64,000 nt of DNA from Streptomyces sp. CoH27. Its GTDB lineage: Bacteria > Actinomycetota > Actinomycetes > Streptomycetales > Streptomycetaceae. The notes under the pieces were generated by a model. The model was not told the DNA's origin, searched no databases, and saw only the letters and a list, made by a program, of their open reading frames with translations. Shown here one piece after another: positions 47,050 through 55,843 of the stretch (positions within the stretch are counted from its first letter, which is position 1; each line of letters opens with the position of its first letter). The position numbers and the translations under genes were made by a program. The DNA lies in assembly GCF_020181035.1 (NCBI RefSeq), contig NZ_JAIQYY010000019.1, positions 134,063 through 198,062 of the forward strand, in the 5' to 3' direction.

Positions 47050-49548
47050 TCACGTGCCGTCGGCGTCGGTGCTCTTCCGCACCGAGCAGTGCAGCGAGTC
47101 CTCCACCACGTCGGCGACGATCGTCTGCCCGGGCTCGGCTTCACCGCTCAGCAGCAGGTCGGCGATGCGGTTGTCGAGTTCCGCCTGGATGGTGCGGCGC
47201 AGCGGACGGGCGCCGAACTCCGGCTGGTGGCCATGCGCGATGAGCAGCTTCTTCGCGGACTCCGTGACGTCGAGCCGCATGCCCTGGGCGTGCACCCGGC
47301 GCTTGCTCCGGTCCAGCAGATGGTCCGCGATCCGGCTCAGGTCGTCCTCGGTCAGGCCGTGGAAGATGATGATGTCGTCGATGCGGTTGAGGAACTCCGG
47401 CAGGAACCTTCCCCGCAGGTCCTCCATCAACGCGTCCTTCAGTTCGGACACATCGCCCTTGTGGTCGAGGATGCGGTGCGCGCCGATGTTGGACGTCATG
47501 ATGACCACACAGTGCCGGAAGTCGACGGTGCGGCCCTGCCCGTCGGTCAGCCGTCCGTCGTCCAGGATCTGCAGCAGGGTGTTGAACACATCCGGGTGGG
47601 CCTTCTCCACCTCGTCGAACAGCACCACACTGTACGGCCGGCGGCGCACCTTCTCGGTCAGCTGGCCCGCCTCCTCGAAGCCGACGTATCCGGGAGGGGC
47701 GCCGACGAGCCGGGCGACGGTGTGCTTCTCCTGGAACTCGCTCATGTCGAAGCGGATCATCCGGTCCTCGTCGCCGAACAGCAACGCCGCGAGGGACTTG
47801 GCGAGTTCGGTCTTGCCGACACCGGTGGGGCCGAGGAAGAGGAACGATCCCACGGGCCGGTCCGGGTCGCCCATGCCCGCGCGATTGCGGCGCACGGCCT
47901 GCGAGACGGCGGTGACCGCCTCGTCCTGGCCGACGATCCGGGCGTGCAACTCCTCCTCCAGCCTGAGCAGTCTCTCCTTCTCGCCTGCGGTGAGCTGGGC
48001 GACCGGAATGCCCGTGCGGCGGGAGACGACGTCCGCGATGTCGGCGGCCGTGACGGACACCACGCCCTCGCGGCGCTCCTCGATCCCGGCGAGTTCGGCC
48101 TCCACCTCGGAGAGCTTCCGCTTCAGCTCGGAGGCCCGCTCGAAGTCCTCGGCGGAGACGGCCTGTTCGAGTTCCCGGCGCAGCTTGGCGATCCGGTCCT
48201 CGCAGCTGACGACCTCGGTGGACCGGCTCACACTCCGCAGCCGTACCCGGGCGCCGGCCTGGTCCATGACGTCGATGGCCTTGTCGGGCAGGAAGCGGTC
48301 GGTGACGTAGCGGTCGGACAGCTCGGCGGCCGCGGCCAACGCCCCGTCGTCGAAGCGGACTTGATGGTGAGCCTCGTAGGAGTCGCGGAGTCCTTCGAGG
48401 ATCTGGACGGTCTCCTCGACCGTGGGCTCGGGGACCATCACGGGCTGGAACCGGCGCTCCAACGCCGCGTCCTTCTCGACGTACTTGCGGTACTCGTCGA
48501 TGGTGGTGGCGCCCACCACACGGAGTTCGCCGCGCGCGAGCGCGGGCTTGAGCATGTTGCCCGCGTCCATGGAGCCCTCGCCGGTGGCGCCGGCGCCGAC
48601 GACCGTGTGGAGTTCGTCGATGAACAGAATGATCCGGCCCTTGGCGGCCTGGACGTCCCCGATGACCTTCTTCAGCCGTTCCTCGAACTGGCCGCGGTAC
48701 TGCGCGCCCGCCACCATGCCCGACAGGTCGAGGGCGACGACCCGCCTGTCCTTCAGGGTGTCCGGGACCTCGCCCGCCACGATGCGCTGTGCGAGCCCCT
48801 CGACGATGGCGGTCTTGCCGACGCCGGGTTCACCGATGAGGACGGGGTTGTTCTTGGAGCGCCGGGAGAGGATCTCGACGGTCTGCTCGATCTCCTCGGC
48901 GCGCCCCACCACCGGGTCGAGCCTGCCCGCCCTGGCCTCTTCCGTCAGGTCCCGGCCGAACTCGTCCAGCGTCGTGGCCGGCTGCGGGCGCTCGGCGGGA
49001 GCTGCGTCGGCCCGGGCGGCCTGTTCGGCCAGGCCCGCCAGCTTCCCTGGGTCCGTGCCCTCGGCCCGCAGCAGCCTGGCGGCACCGGCGTCGCTGTCGC
49101 TCAGCAGGGCGCCGAGGATGTGCTCCGGGCCGATGTACGACACGCCGGCCGCCTGGGACTGGGCATAGGCGGCGCCGAGCGTGCGTTTGGCCGCCGGGGT
49201 CAGGCCCGGCTGCGATGACGGCTCCCCGGACTCGCGCGGCAGGATCTTGGCGATCTCGGCCGCGAGGGTGTCGGGGTCGACGCCCGCCTGGGAGAGCAGC
49301 CGCCGGGACGGGTCGACCTGGGTGGCCGCCCAGAGCAGATGTTCCGTGTCCAGGTCGGTCGTCCCGTCCTCGACGGCCCGCTGCGCGGCGAGGTTGAGCA
49401 GTTCCTGCGACGACTCCGTCAGCAGCCGTCCGATCGGCACGCGCTGTACTGCGGGAGGCGAGGACGCCGGTGACATCCCGAAGAACCGGTTGAACATCTC
49501 GCTGAACGGATCCGACGAACCGAAGGGTGCACCGAACGACATCGACAT
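47050..49548 (-). CDS. ClpC/ClpB-like AAA+ ATPase (Clp protease ATP-binding subunit)
   Basis: 832 residues. A short Phe/Met-rich head (SFGAPFGSSDPFSEMFNRFFGM) precedes a Clp-N double repeat (residues ~38-175). The first AAA+ module has Walker A GEPGVGKT (239-246) and Walker B IILFIDELH; a UVR-type coiled segment (about 450-487) follows; the second module has Walker A GPTGVGKT (573-580) and VVLFDEVEKAHPDVFN. The UVR motif and lack of the long ClpB middle propeller place it with ClpC. It unfolds proteins for ClpP or acts as a disaggregase. ATG 49548 has AGGAGC six bases upstream; an ATG at 49542 is also possible. It is probably a paralogue of the main clpC. Confidence 0.94.
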   Translation of the reverse strand: MSMSFGAPFGSSDPFSEMFNRFFGMSPASSPPAVQRVPIGRLLTESSQELLNLAAQRAVEDGTTDLDTEHLLWAATQVDPSRRLLSQAGVDPDTLAAEIAKILPRESGEPSSQPGLTPAAKRTLGAAYAQSQAAGVSYIGPEHILGALLSDSDAGAARLLRAEGTDPGKLAGLAEQAARADAAPAERPQPATTLDEFGRDLTEEARAGRLDPVVGRAEEIEQTVEILSRRSKNNPVLIGEPGVGKTAIVEGLAQRIVAGEVPDTLKDRRVVALDLSGMVAGAQYRGQFEERLKKVIGDVQAAKGRIILFIDELHTVVGAGATGEGSMDAGNMLKPALARGELRVVGATTIDEYRKYVEKDAALERRFQPVMVPEPTVEETVQILEGLRDSYEAHHQVRFDDGALAAAAELSDRYVTDRFLPDKAIDVMDQAGARVRLRSVSRSTEVVSCEDRIAKLRRELEQAVSAEDFERASELKRKLSEVEAELAGIEERREGVVSVTAADIADVVSRRTGIPVAQLTAGEKERLLRLEEELHARIVGQDEAVTAVSQAVRRNRAGMGDPDRPVGSFLFLGPTGVGKTELAKSLAALLFGDEDRMIRFDMSEFQEKHTVARLVGAPPGYVGFEEAGQLTEKVRRRPYSVVLFDEVEKAHPDVFNTLLQILDDGRLTDGQGRTVDFRHCVVIMTSNIGAHRILDHKGDVSELKDALMEDLRGRFLPEFLNRIDDIIIFHGLTEDDLSRIADHLLDRSKRRVHAQGMRLDVTESAKKLLIAHGHQPEFGARPLRRTIQAELDNRIADLLLSGEAEPGQTIVADVVEDSLHCSVRKSTDADGT

Positions 49549-49645
49549 GACAGCTCCTGGGCGCGGAGAACCATTGATCCGCGGGGGTCCGTAACGCAGG
49601 GGGCGGTGACCTGGGGCAGTACTCGAACCGGTACTCGCTCCGGAG

Positions 49646-49659
49646 TCAGTAATCACTGA
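49646..49659. promoter_or_regulatory. Inverted repeat TCAGT-N4-ACTGA between ClpC-like and LysR genes
   Basis: TCAGTAATCACTGA forms a five-base-arm palindrome 98 bases upstream of the ClpC-like ATG and 73 bases before the LysR GTG. It lies next to two GTACTCG copies around 49619-49636. No HAIR (HspR) element CTTGAGT-N7-ACTCAAG was found here. Function as an operator is an inference. Confidence 0.35.
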
Positions 49660-49731
49660 ACCCCGCCGCGCACGGCACCGCAAACGGAGGGGCGCTTGGC
49701 ATTCCGGGGTGCCGTCGGGTACACCCGTGGC

Positions 49732-50649
49732 GTGCTCTTTCGTCAGCTCGAATACCTCGTCGCGCTCTCCCGGGAGCGGCATTTCGCCCGTGCCGCCCAG
49801 GCCTGCTACGTCTCCCAGCCCGCCCTGTCGGAGGCGCTGCGCAAGCTGGAGGAGGAACTCGATGTGCCGCTGGTGCGGCGCGGCCGCAGGTACGAGGGGC
49901 TCACCCCGGAAGGGGAGCGCATCGTCGTGTGGGCGCAGCGGATCCTGGCCGACCGCGACGCCCTCAAGGACGAGGTCGACGCCCTGCGCAGCGGCCTGAG
50001 CGGCCGGATACGGATCGGTTCGGTGCCGACCGCGTCCGGCGCCGTAGCCCATCTGACCGGGCCGTTCTGTGCGGCGCACCCACTGGTCACGGTGGAGGTC
50101 ATCGCGGACATGCAGTCGGTGGACATCCTGCGGCAGCTGCAGAACTTCGAGCTGGACGCGGGGGTGACCTATCTGCGCGCGGACGTGTCGGAGCAGTTCC
50201 ACACGGTTCCGCTGTACCAGGAGCGGTACGTCCTGCTGCTCCCGGCCGCCGACAGCCTGGCCCGGCGTACGACGGCCACGTGGGCGGAGGCGGCGCGGCT
50301 GCCGCTGTGTCTGCTGACCCAGGCGATGCAGGGGCGCCGGGTGCTGGACGAGCTGTTCGCCGAGGGGGGGACGCAGGCCTCGCCCCGGTTGGAGACCGAC
50401 TCCGTGGCGGCGCTGTTCGCCCATGTGAGGACGGGCCGGTGGGCGAGCATCGTGGCGCACGCCTGGCTGCATGTGTTCGGTGTGCCGCACGGCATGCGGG
50501 CGGTGCCGCTGGTGGAGCCCGCCGCCTCCGTACCGGTGGGCCTGGTGATCGCCGCCCGGGAGCCGGAGTCGGTCATGGCCCGGGCCCTGACGGACATCGC
50601 CCGCAGCACCGATGTGGCCACGGCCCTGGACCGTATCCCGGGGGACTAG
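49732..50649 (+). CDS. LysR-family regulator beside the formate dehydrogenase genes
   Basis: 305 residues. The N-terminal helix-turn-helix is LFRQLEYLVALSRERHFARAAQACYVSQPALSEALRKLEEELDVPLVRRG. The effector domain follows (GRIRIGSVPTASGAVAHLTG; LPLCLLTQAMQGRRVLDELF). GTG 49732 coincides with the family N-terminus; TTG 49696 has the better GGAGG ribosome-binding sequence and would add twelve residues. This group commonly lies next to FdhD/FdhF genes and likely controls formate dehydrogenase or molybdenum-cofactor genes; two T-N11-A sites lie at 53864-53896. It converges on fdhD. Confidence 0.9.
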   Translation: MLFRQLEYLVALSRERHFARAAQACYVSQPALSEALRKLEEELDVPLVRRGRRYEGLTPEGERIVVWAQRILADRDALKDEVDALRSGLSGRIRIGSVPTASGAVAHLTGPFCAAHPLVTVEVIADMQSVDILRQLQNFELDAGVTYLRADVSEQFHTVPLYQERYVLLLPAADSLARRTTATWAEAARLPLCLLTQAMQGRRVLDELFAEGGTQASPRLETDSVAALFAHVRTGRWASIVAHAWLHVFGVPHGMRAVPLVEPAASVPVGLVIAAREPESVMARALTDIARSTDVATALDRIPGD

Positions 50650-50676
50650 CCAGGCGGCGGCCTGCGCGGGGAACGG

Positions 50677-51513
50677 TCAGCCCACCGGCTGGGCCGCGAG
50701 GCGTTCGGCGCCGGTGTAGACGTTCATCGACGTGCCGCGCAGGAAGCCGACCAGGGTCAGCCCGCTCTCGGCGGCCAGGTCCACGGCCAGCGAGGAGGGC
50801 GCCGAGACGGCCGCGAGCAGCGGGATCCCGGCCAGTACGGCCTTCTGCACCAGCTCGAACGAGGCACGCCCGCTGACCATCAGCACGGTTCCGCGCAGCG
50901 GCAGCAGCCCCGAGCGCAGGGCGTGTCCGACGACCTTGTCCACGGCGTTGTGCCGGCCCACGTCCTCGCGCAGACACAGCAGCTCGCCGTCGGCCGTGAA
51001 CAGGCCGGCCGCGTGCAGTCCGCCGGTGCTGTCGAACACCCGCTGGGCCGCCCGCAGCCGCTCGGGCAGCGCGGCGAGCAGCTCCGGGCCCACGCTCAGC
51101 GGGTCCTCGGCCACCGACCATCTCCGCACCATGCGCACCGCGTCCAGGCCGGCCTTGCCGCACAGGCCGCACGAGGAGGTGGTGTAGAAGTTCCGCTCCA
51201 GCGACGCGGTGGGCAGGGCCACCCCGGGGGCGAGGCCCACGTCGACCACGTTGTAGGTGTTGCCGCCGTCGGCCGTGGCGCCCGCACAGTAGCGGATCCC
51301 GGTCACGTCGCCGGCGGCGTGGACGACGCCCTCGCCGACCAGGAACCCGGTCGCGAGGTCGAAGTCGTCGCCCGGGGTGCGCATGGTCACGGTGAGCGGG
51401 CGGCCGCCGACGCGGATCTCCATCGGTTCCTCGGCGGCCAGGGTGTCCGGCCGGTGCGCGGCCGCTCCGTCGCGGATGCGCAGCACCCGCCGTCGTACGG
51501 TCACTCGCCCCAT
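50677..51513 (-). CDS. fdhD: Formate dehydrogenase accessory sulfurtransferase FdhD
   Basis: 278 residues. The catalytic Cys loop is TTSSCGLCGKAGLDAV with Cys115 and Cys118 (CxxC), which carry sulfur from the cysteine desulfurase to the Mo-bis-MGD cofactor. Other conserved blocks are AEEPMEIRVGGRPLTVTMRTPGDDFDLATGFLVGEGV, GGLHAAGLF, REDVGRHNAVDKVVG and VLMVSGRASFELVQKAVLAGIPLLAAVSAPSSLAVDLA. ATG 51513 overlaps the end of the FdhF-like gene by 13 bases, showing coexpression. It matures the enzyme encoded upstream. Confidence 0.96.
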   Translation of the reverse strand: MGRVTVRRRVLRIRDGAAAHRPDTLAAEEPMEIRVGGRPLTVTMRTPGDDFDLATGFLVGEGVVHAAGDVTGIRYCAGATADGGNTYNVVDVGLAPGVALPTASLERNFYTTSSCGLCGKAGLDAVRMVRRWSVAEDPLSVGPELLAALPERLRAAQRVFDSTGGLHAAGLFTADGELLCLREDVGRHNAVDKVVGHALRSGLLPLRGTVLMVSGRASFELVQKAVLAGIPLLAAVSAPSSLAVDLAAESGLTLVGFLRGTSMNVYTGAERLAAQPVG

Positions 51514-53804
51514 GACGCCGCTCCGCTCGCGGGCTCCAGCCGGATCAGCACCCCTTTGGACGTGGGTGTGTTGCTGATGTCCGCGACGCTGTCGAGCGGT
51601 ACCAGGACGTTGGTCTCGGGGTAGTAGGAGGCGGCCGAGCCACGGCTGGCGGGGTAGGCGACGACACGGAAGCCCTCCGCCCGGCGCTCGCGTCCGTCGT
51701 GCCACACCGCGACCAGGTCCACCAGGTCGCGGTCGGCGAACCCGAGTGCCTTCAGGTCGTCGGGGTTGACGAGCACGACCCGGCGGGCGTTGTGGATGCC
51801 GCGGTAGCGGTCGTTCATCGCGTACGGGACGGTGTTCCACTGGTCGTGGGAGCGCAGCGTCTGGAGCAGCAGATGTCCCTCGGGGATGTCGGGCATCGTG
51901 AAGTCGTTGCGGGTGAAGACGGCCTTGCCGCTCGGGGTGCGGAAGACGTACTCGTTGACCGGGTTGGGCAGCCGGAAGCCGCCGGGCCGGGCCACGCGGG
52001 CGTTGAAGTCCTGGAAGCCGGGGACGACGCGGGAGATGCGGTCGCGGACGGTGCCGTAGTCCGCCTCGAAGTCCGCCCAGGGGATGTCCGGGGTGTCGCC
52101 GAGGGTCCTGCGGGCCAGCCGGCTGATGATCGCGACCTCGCTGAGCAGGTGCGGGGAGGCGGGGTCCAGCTTGCCGCGGGAGGCGTGGACCTCGCTCATG
52201 GAGTCCTCGACGGTGACGAACTGCTCGCCGGCCGCCTGGACGTCCCGGTCGCTGCGGCCGAGGGTGGGCAGGATGAGGGCGGTGTCGCCGCAGACCGTGT
52301 GGGAGCGGTTGAGCTTGGTGGAGATGTGCGCGGTGAGCCGGCAGCGCCGCATCGCCTCCTCGGTGACGAGGCTGTCCGGGGTGGCGCGGACGAAGTTGCC
52401 GGCGACGCCGAGGAACACCTTGGCGGTGCCGTCGCGCATGGCCCGGATGCTGTCGACCGAGTCCAGGCCGTGCTTCGTCGGCGGGGTGAAGCCGAACTCG
52501 CGCTCCAGGGCGTCGAGGAACGACTGGGGCATCCGCTCCCAGATGCCCATGGTGCGGTCGCCCTGGACGTTGCTGTGCCCGCGCACCGGGCACACGCCCG
52601 CGCCCGGCCGGCCGACGTTGCCGCGCAGCAGAAGGAAGTTGACGACCTCGCGGATGGTGGGGACGCCGTGCTTGTGCTGGGTGAGTCCCATGGCCCAGCA
52701 GACGATGATCTTTCCGCTGCGCAGCACCTGCTCGTGGACGGCCTCGATCTGCTCGCGGGTCAGCCCGGTCGCGGCGAGGACGTCCTCCCAGGCGGTCTGC
52801 CGGGCGTGGTCGGCGAAGTCGGCGAAGCCGGTGGTGTGGGCGCTGATGAACGCATGGTCGAGGACGGTGCCCGGGCGCTTGTCCTCGGCCTCCAGCAGCA
52901 GCCGGTTGAGGGCCTGGAACAGAGCGAGGTCGCCGCCGGGGCGGATCTGCAGGAACTGGTCGGCGATCGCGGTGCCCCGGCCGATCACCCCGCGCGCCTT
53001 CTGGGGGTGCTTGAAGCGCAGGAGCCCGGCCTCGGGCAGCGGGTTGACCGCGATGACCTTGCCGCCGCCCCGCTTGGTCTCCTCCAGCGCGGACAGCATG
53101 CGCGGATGGTTGGTGCCCGGGTTCTGGCCGACGACGAAGACCAGGTCGGCGGTGTGGATGTCGTCCAGCGAGACGCTGCCCTTGCCGATGCCGAGTGTCT
53201 CCATCAGCGCCGAACCACTCGACTCGTGGCACATGTTGGAGCAGTCCGGCAGGTTGTTGGTGCCGTAGGCGCGGGCGAAGAGCTGGAGCAGGAACGCGGC
53301 CTCGTTGCCCACCCGGCCGGAGGTGTAGAAGAGGGCCTCGTCCGGGGAGTCCAGCCGGCGCAGTTCCCCGGCGAGCACCTCCAGCGCCTCGTCCCAGCCG
53401 ATGGGTTCGTAGTGCTCGGCGCCGGGCCGCTTGATCATGGGCTCGGTGAGCCGGCCCTGCTGGTTGAGCCAGTAGTCCGACTTGGCACCCAGTTCGGCGA
53501 TCGAGTGCTCGCGGAAGAAGTCGGTGGTGACGCGGCGCGTGGTGGCCTCGTCGTTGATGTGCTTGGCACCGTTCTCGCAGTACTCGTTGAGGTGCCGCTT
53601 GCCGGCCGCGGGCTCGGGCCAGGCGCAGCCCGGGCAGTCGATTCCCTTGGCCTGGTTGATGTTCAGCAGGGTCAGCGCGGTGCGGCGTACCGAGGTCTGT
53701 TCCAGGGAGTACGCCAGCGCGTGGGTGACCGCCGGAACGCCGGTGGCCCAGCGCTTGGGCGAGGTGACCGACAGGTCGTCTACGGGGTCCTCGATGCCGC
53801 TCAT
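51501..53804 (-). CDS. FdhF/YdeP-family molybdopterin oxidoreductase (formate dehydrogenase-like)
   Basis: 767 residues, the length of YdeP-type enzymes. Near the N-terminus CPGCAWPEP (Cys57, Cys60) replaces the full Fe4S4 motif. Molybdopterin-binding segments follow: SGRVGNEAAFLLQLFARAYGTNNLPDCSNMCHESSG, then VGQNPGTNHPRMLSALEE, GGDLALFQALNR, and the C-terminal VNEYVFRTPSGKAVF and NDPDDLKALGF-like (VNPDDLKALGFADRD) domain. It oxidises formate or another small substrate using Mo-bis-MGD. FdhD immediately follows and MoeA is divergent, giving a maturation set. Confidence 0.95.
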   Translation of the reverse strand: MSGIEDPVDDLSVTSPKRWATGVPAVTHALAYSLEQTSVRRTALTLLNINQAKGIDCPGCAWPEPAAGKRHLNEYCENGAKHINDEATTRRVTTDFFREHSIAELGAKSDYWLNQQGRLTEPMIKRPGAEHYEPIGWDEALEVLAGELRRLDSPDEALFYTSGRVGNEAAFLLQLFARAYGTNNLPDCSNMCHESSGSALMETLGIGKGSVSLDDIHTADLVFVVGQNPGTNHPRMLSALEETKRGGGKVIAVNPLPEAGLLRFKHPQKARGVIGRGTAIADQFLQIRPGGDLALFQALNRLLLEAEDKRPGTVLDHAFISAHTTGFADFADHARQTAWEDVLAATGLTREQIEAVHEQVLRSGKIIVCWAMGLTQHKHGVPTIREVVNFLLLRGNVGRPGAGVCPVRGHSNVQGDRTMGIWERMPQSFLDALEREFGFTPPTKHGLDSVDSIRAMRDGTAKVFLGVAGNFVRATPDSLVTEEAMRRCRLTAHISTKLNRSHTVCGDTALILPTLGRSDRDVQAAGEQFVTVEDSMSEVHASRGKLDPASPHLLSEVAIISRLARRTLGDTPDIPWADFEADYGTVRDRISRVVPGFQDFNARVARPGGFRLPNPVNEYVFRTPSGKAVFTRNDFTMPDIPEGHLLLQTLRSHDQWNTVPYAMNDRYRGIHNARRVVLVNPDDLKALGFADRDLVDLVAVWHDGRERRAEGFRVVAYPASRGSAASYYPETNVLVPLDSVADISNTPTSKGVLIRLEPASGAASWGE

Positions 53805-53837
53805 GGTCCGGCAGCATCCGCCCCGTCACGCAGGGAA

Positions 53838-53922
53838 GTCAAAGAGGCGTTTTCAATGAGCTGATAAGCGGCGGTTATCACATAGGCGGCCCCTATCGGC
53901 CGACAAAAAGTCCCTCTTTGAC
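53838..53922. promoter_or_regulatory. Divergent promoter region FdhF-like/MoeA with LysR-type sites
   Basis: The 140-base gap holds ATAA-N7-TTAT (53864-53878) and ATAGG-N5-CCTAT (53882-53896). Both fit the LysR T-N11-A rule and are 18 bases apart. They are enclosed by a perfect 10-bp inverted repeat, GTCAAAGAGG (53838-53847) and CCTCTTTGAC (53913-53922). Confidence 0.6.
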
Positions 53923-53944
53923 TTCGCCGGACACCCGGTCGACG

Positions 53945-55216
53945 ATGATCCGCATGACGCCATCCCGGACGGACACGGCCGACGGCACGGCACCGCACGC
54001 CGCACACGCCCGGCCGGGCTCGCCGCGGGCCGTCCGGGACTGGGAGCGGGCCCGCTCGATCGCCCGGTCCTGCGCCGGGCAGCCGCTGCCCGCCGTCCCC
54101 CGCATCCTCGCCGACGCGCTCGGCCACGCGCTCGCCGAACCACTCGTGGCACTCACCGATCTGCCGTCCTTCGACACCGCCGCGATGGACGGCTGGGCCG
54201 TGGCCGGACCGGGGCCGTGGCGGCTGAGCGGCGCCGGAGTCCTCGCCGGTGAGGAGCCCGGTCCGCTCGGCCCGGACACCGCCGTCCCCATCGCCACCGG
54301 CGCCCCGGTACCGCCGGGCGCCACCGCCGTACTGCGCAGCGAGCACGGCGCGACGGACCCCGGGCAGGATCTGCTGTACGACCGCTCCCCCGGGCCGGTG
54401 TGCGCGGGGCGGGACATCCGGCCGCGCGGCCAGGAGTGCCGCTCCGGCGAGCCGCTGCTGCCCGCCGGCAGCACGGTGACCGAACGCGTCCTGGGCCTTG
54501 CGGCGGCGGCCGGGTACGACCGGCTGACCGTCCATCGCCGCCCGAGCGTGGAACTGCTCGTCCTCGGCGACGAGTTGCTGGAGCGTGGTGTGCCGCGCGG
54601 CGGACGGGTCCGGGACGCGCTCGGCCCGCTGCTGCCGCCGTGGCTGCACGGCCTCGGCGCCGAGATGATCGGCCGGCGCCGGATCGCGGACGACCTCGGC
54701 CCGCTCCGCGAGGCCGTGCGCCGCTCTCCCGCCGACGTCGTGATCACGACCGGCAGCACCGCCGCGGGACCGGTGGACTTCCTGCACGACACGCTCCGGT
54801 CGGTGGGCGCCCGGCTGCTGGTCGACTCCGTGGCGGTACGGCCGGGCCATCCGATGCTGCTCGCCGAGTTGCCGGCCACCGCCGACGGCCGGGCGCGCAG
54901 GCTGGTCGGACTGCCCGGCAATCCCCTGGCCGCGGTGGCCGGCCTGGTCACCCTCGCCGAGCCGCTGCTGCGGCACCTCGGCGGCCACCGCGACCCCGGT
55001 CCGGTCCGGCTGACGGCCTCCGCCGCTCTGCCGGGACACCCGTGCGACACGCGGCTGCTGCCGGTCTTCACGGCCGGGCAGGAGGTGACCCCGCTGCCGT
55101 TCGACGGCCCGGCGATGCTGCGCGGCCTGGCCCTGGCGGACGCCCTCGCGGTGGTGCCACCGGGCGGTGTGACGGCCGGAGCCACGGTGGAGGTACTGGA
55201 GCTGCCCGGCCGGTGA
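53945..55216 (+). CDS. moeA: Molybdopterin molybdotransferase MoeA family protein
   Basis: 423 residues from ATG 53945 (ATG 53954 is also possible). The N-terminal domain has LTDLPSFDTAAMDGWAVAG, the FxxxAMDGWA signature, and VPIATGAPVPPGATAVL. The molybdopterin-binding MoaB-like domain has VVITTGSTAAGPVDFLHDTL (the usual GGxSxGxxD is modified) and RLVGLPGNPLAAVAGLVTL. It inserts molybdate into adenylated molybdopterin. An N-terminal extension of about 40 residues is low complexity. Divergent from the FdhF-like gene, it completes a local maturation set. Confidence 0.93.
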   Translation: MIRMTPSRTDTADGTAPHAAHARPGSPRAVRDWERARSIARSCAGQPLPAVPRILADALGHALAEPLVALTDLPSFDTAAMDGWAVAGPGPWRLSGAGVLAGEEPGPLGPDTAVPIATGAPVPPGATAVLRSEHGATDPGQDLLYDRSPGPVCAGRDIRPRGQECRSGEPLLPAGSTVTERVLGLAAAAGYDRLTVHRRPSVELLVLGDELLERGVPRGGRVRDALGPLLPPWLHGLGAEMIGRRRIADDLGPLREAVRRSPADVVITTGSTAAGPVDFLHDTLRSVGARLLVDSVAVRPGHPMLLAELPATADGRARRLVGLPGNPLAAVAGLVTLAEPLLRHLGGHRDPGPVRLTASAALPGHPCDTRLLPVFTAGQEVTPLPFDGPAMLRGLALADALAVVPPGGVTAGATVEVLELPGR

Positions 55217-55461
55217 GACCGCGGTCGTCGGACGGCACACGGCAGGCGCACGAGAGCGAACGGACTCGGGCGCCGGTGGCGGCACGCGGCGGCCCGTGCG
55301 TGCGGACCACGGGCTCTCCCCGTGCGGTGCACCGCCCTGCGCCCGGTCGACGGGACCCTGTTCCCCGCCGTGCGGGCGGGGCCGGCTGGGGGGCCGGCGC
55401 GAGCGGTGGCCGGCGCCACCGTCGTACGGCGACCCGGGGCCGTCGGGGCTAGCGTGAGGGC

Positions 55462-55833
55462 ATGCGTCATGAGGTGACCGTTGCCGACACGGCGGACGCG
55501 GTGGGCAGCGGTGATGTGCCCGTGCTGGCCACGCCCCGGCTGATCGCCTGGCTGGAGGCGGCCACCGTGCGGGCCGCCTCTGCCTTCACCGGGGCCGGTC
55601 AGACCACCGTCGGTACCGAGGTGCGGGTCCGGCATGTGCGGGCCACGCGGGTGGGCGGCCGGGTGGAGGTGAGCGCGAGGCCCCTGCCCTCCACGACGGA
55701 CCGGCGGCTGACCTTCCTGGTGCGGGCCGTCGACGGCGCGGGCCGGCTGGTCGCCACGGGCGAGATCGACCGGGCTGTCGTGGACCGGGACCGCTTCCTG
55801 GCGCAGGCGCCCGACCCGGCGGCCGATCGCTGA
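55462..55833 (+). CDS. Thioesterase family protein (FlK-like hotdog fold)
   Basis: 123 residues. VADTADAVGSGDVPVLATPRLIAWLEAATVRAA is the conserved N-terminal region of the fluoroacetyl-CoA-thioesterase-like hotdog group, with Glu in LEAAT as part of the active site. The second half, VGTEVRVRHVRATRVGGRVEV, then LTFLVRAVDGAGRLVATGEIDRAVVD, forms the beta-sheet. Stand-alone members hydrolyse small acyl-CoA thioesters of unknown identity. It lies 245 bases after MoeA and converges on the Nudix gene, ten bases apart. Confidence 0.88.
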   Translation: MRHEVTVADTADAVGSGDVPVLATPRLIAWLEAATVRAASAFTGAGQTTVGTEVRVRHVRATRVGGRVEVSARPLPSTTDRRLTFLVRAVDGAGRLVATGEIDRAVVDRDRFLAQAPDPAADR

Positions 55834-55843
55834 CCGGCGCGTG

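Noticed and set aside
49549..49731. Search for a HAIR (HspR) or CIRCE heat-shock element before the ClpC-like gene
   Set aside because: No CTTGAGT-N7-ACTCAAG or CIRCE-like repeat is present; only a short TCAGT-N4-ACTGA palindrome.
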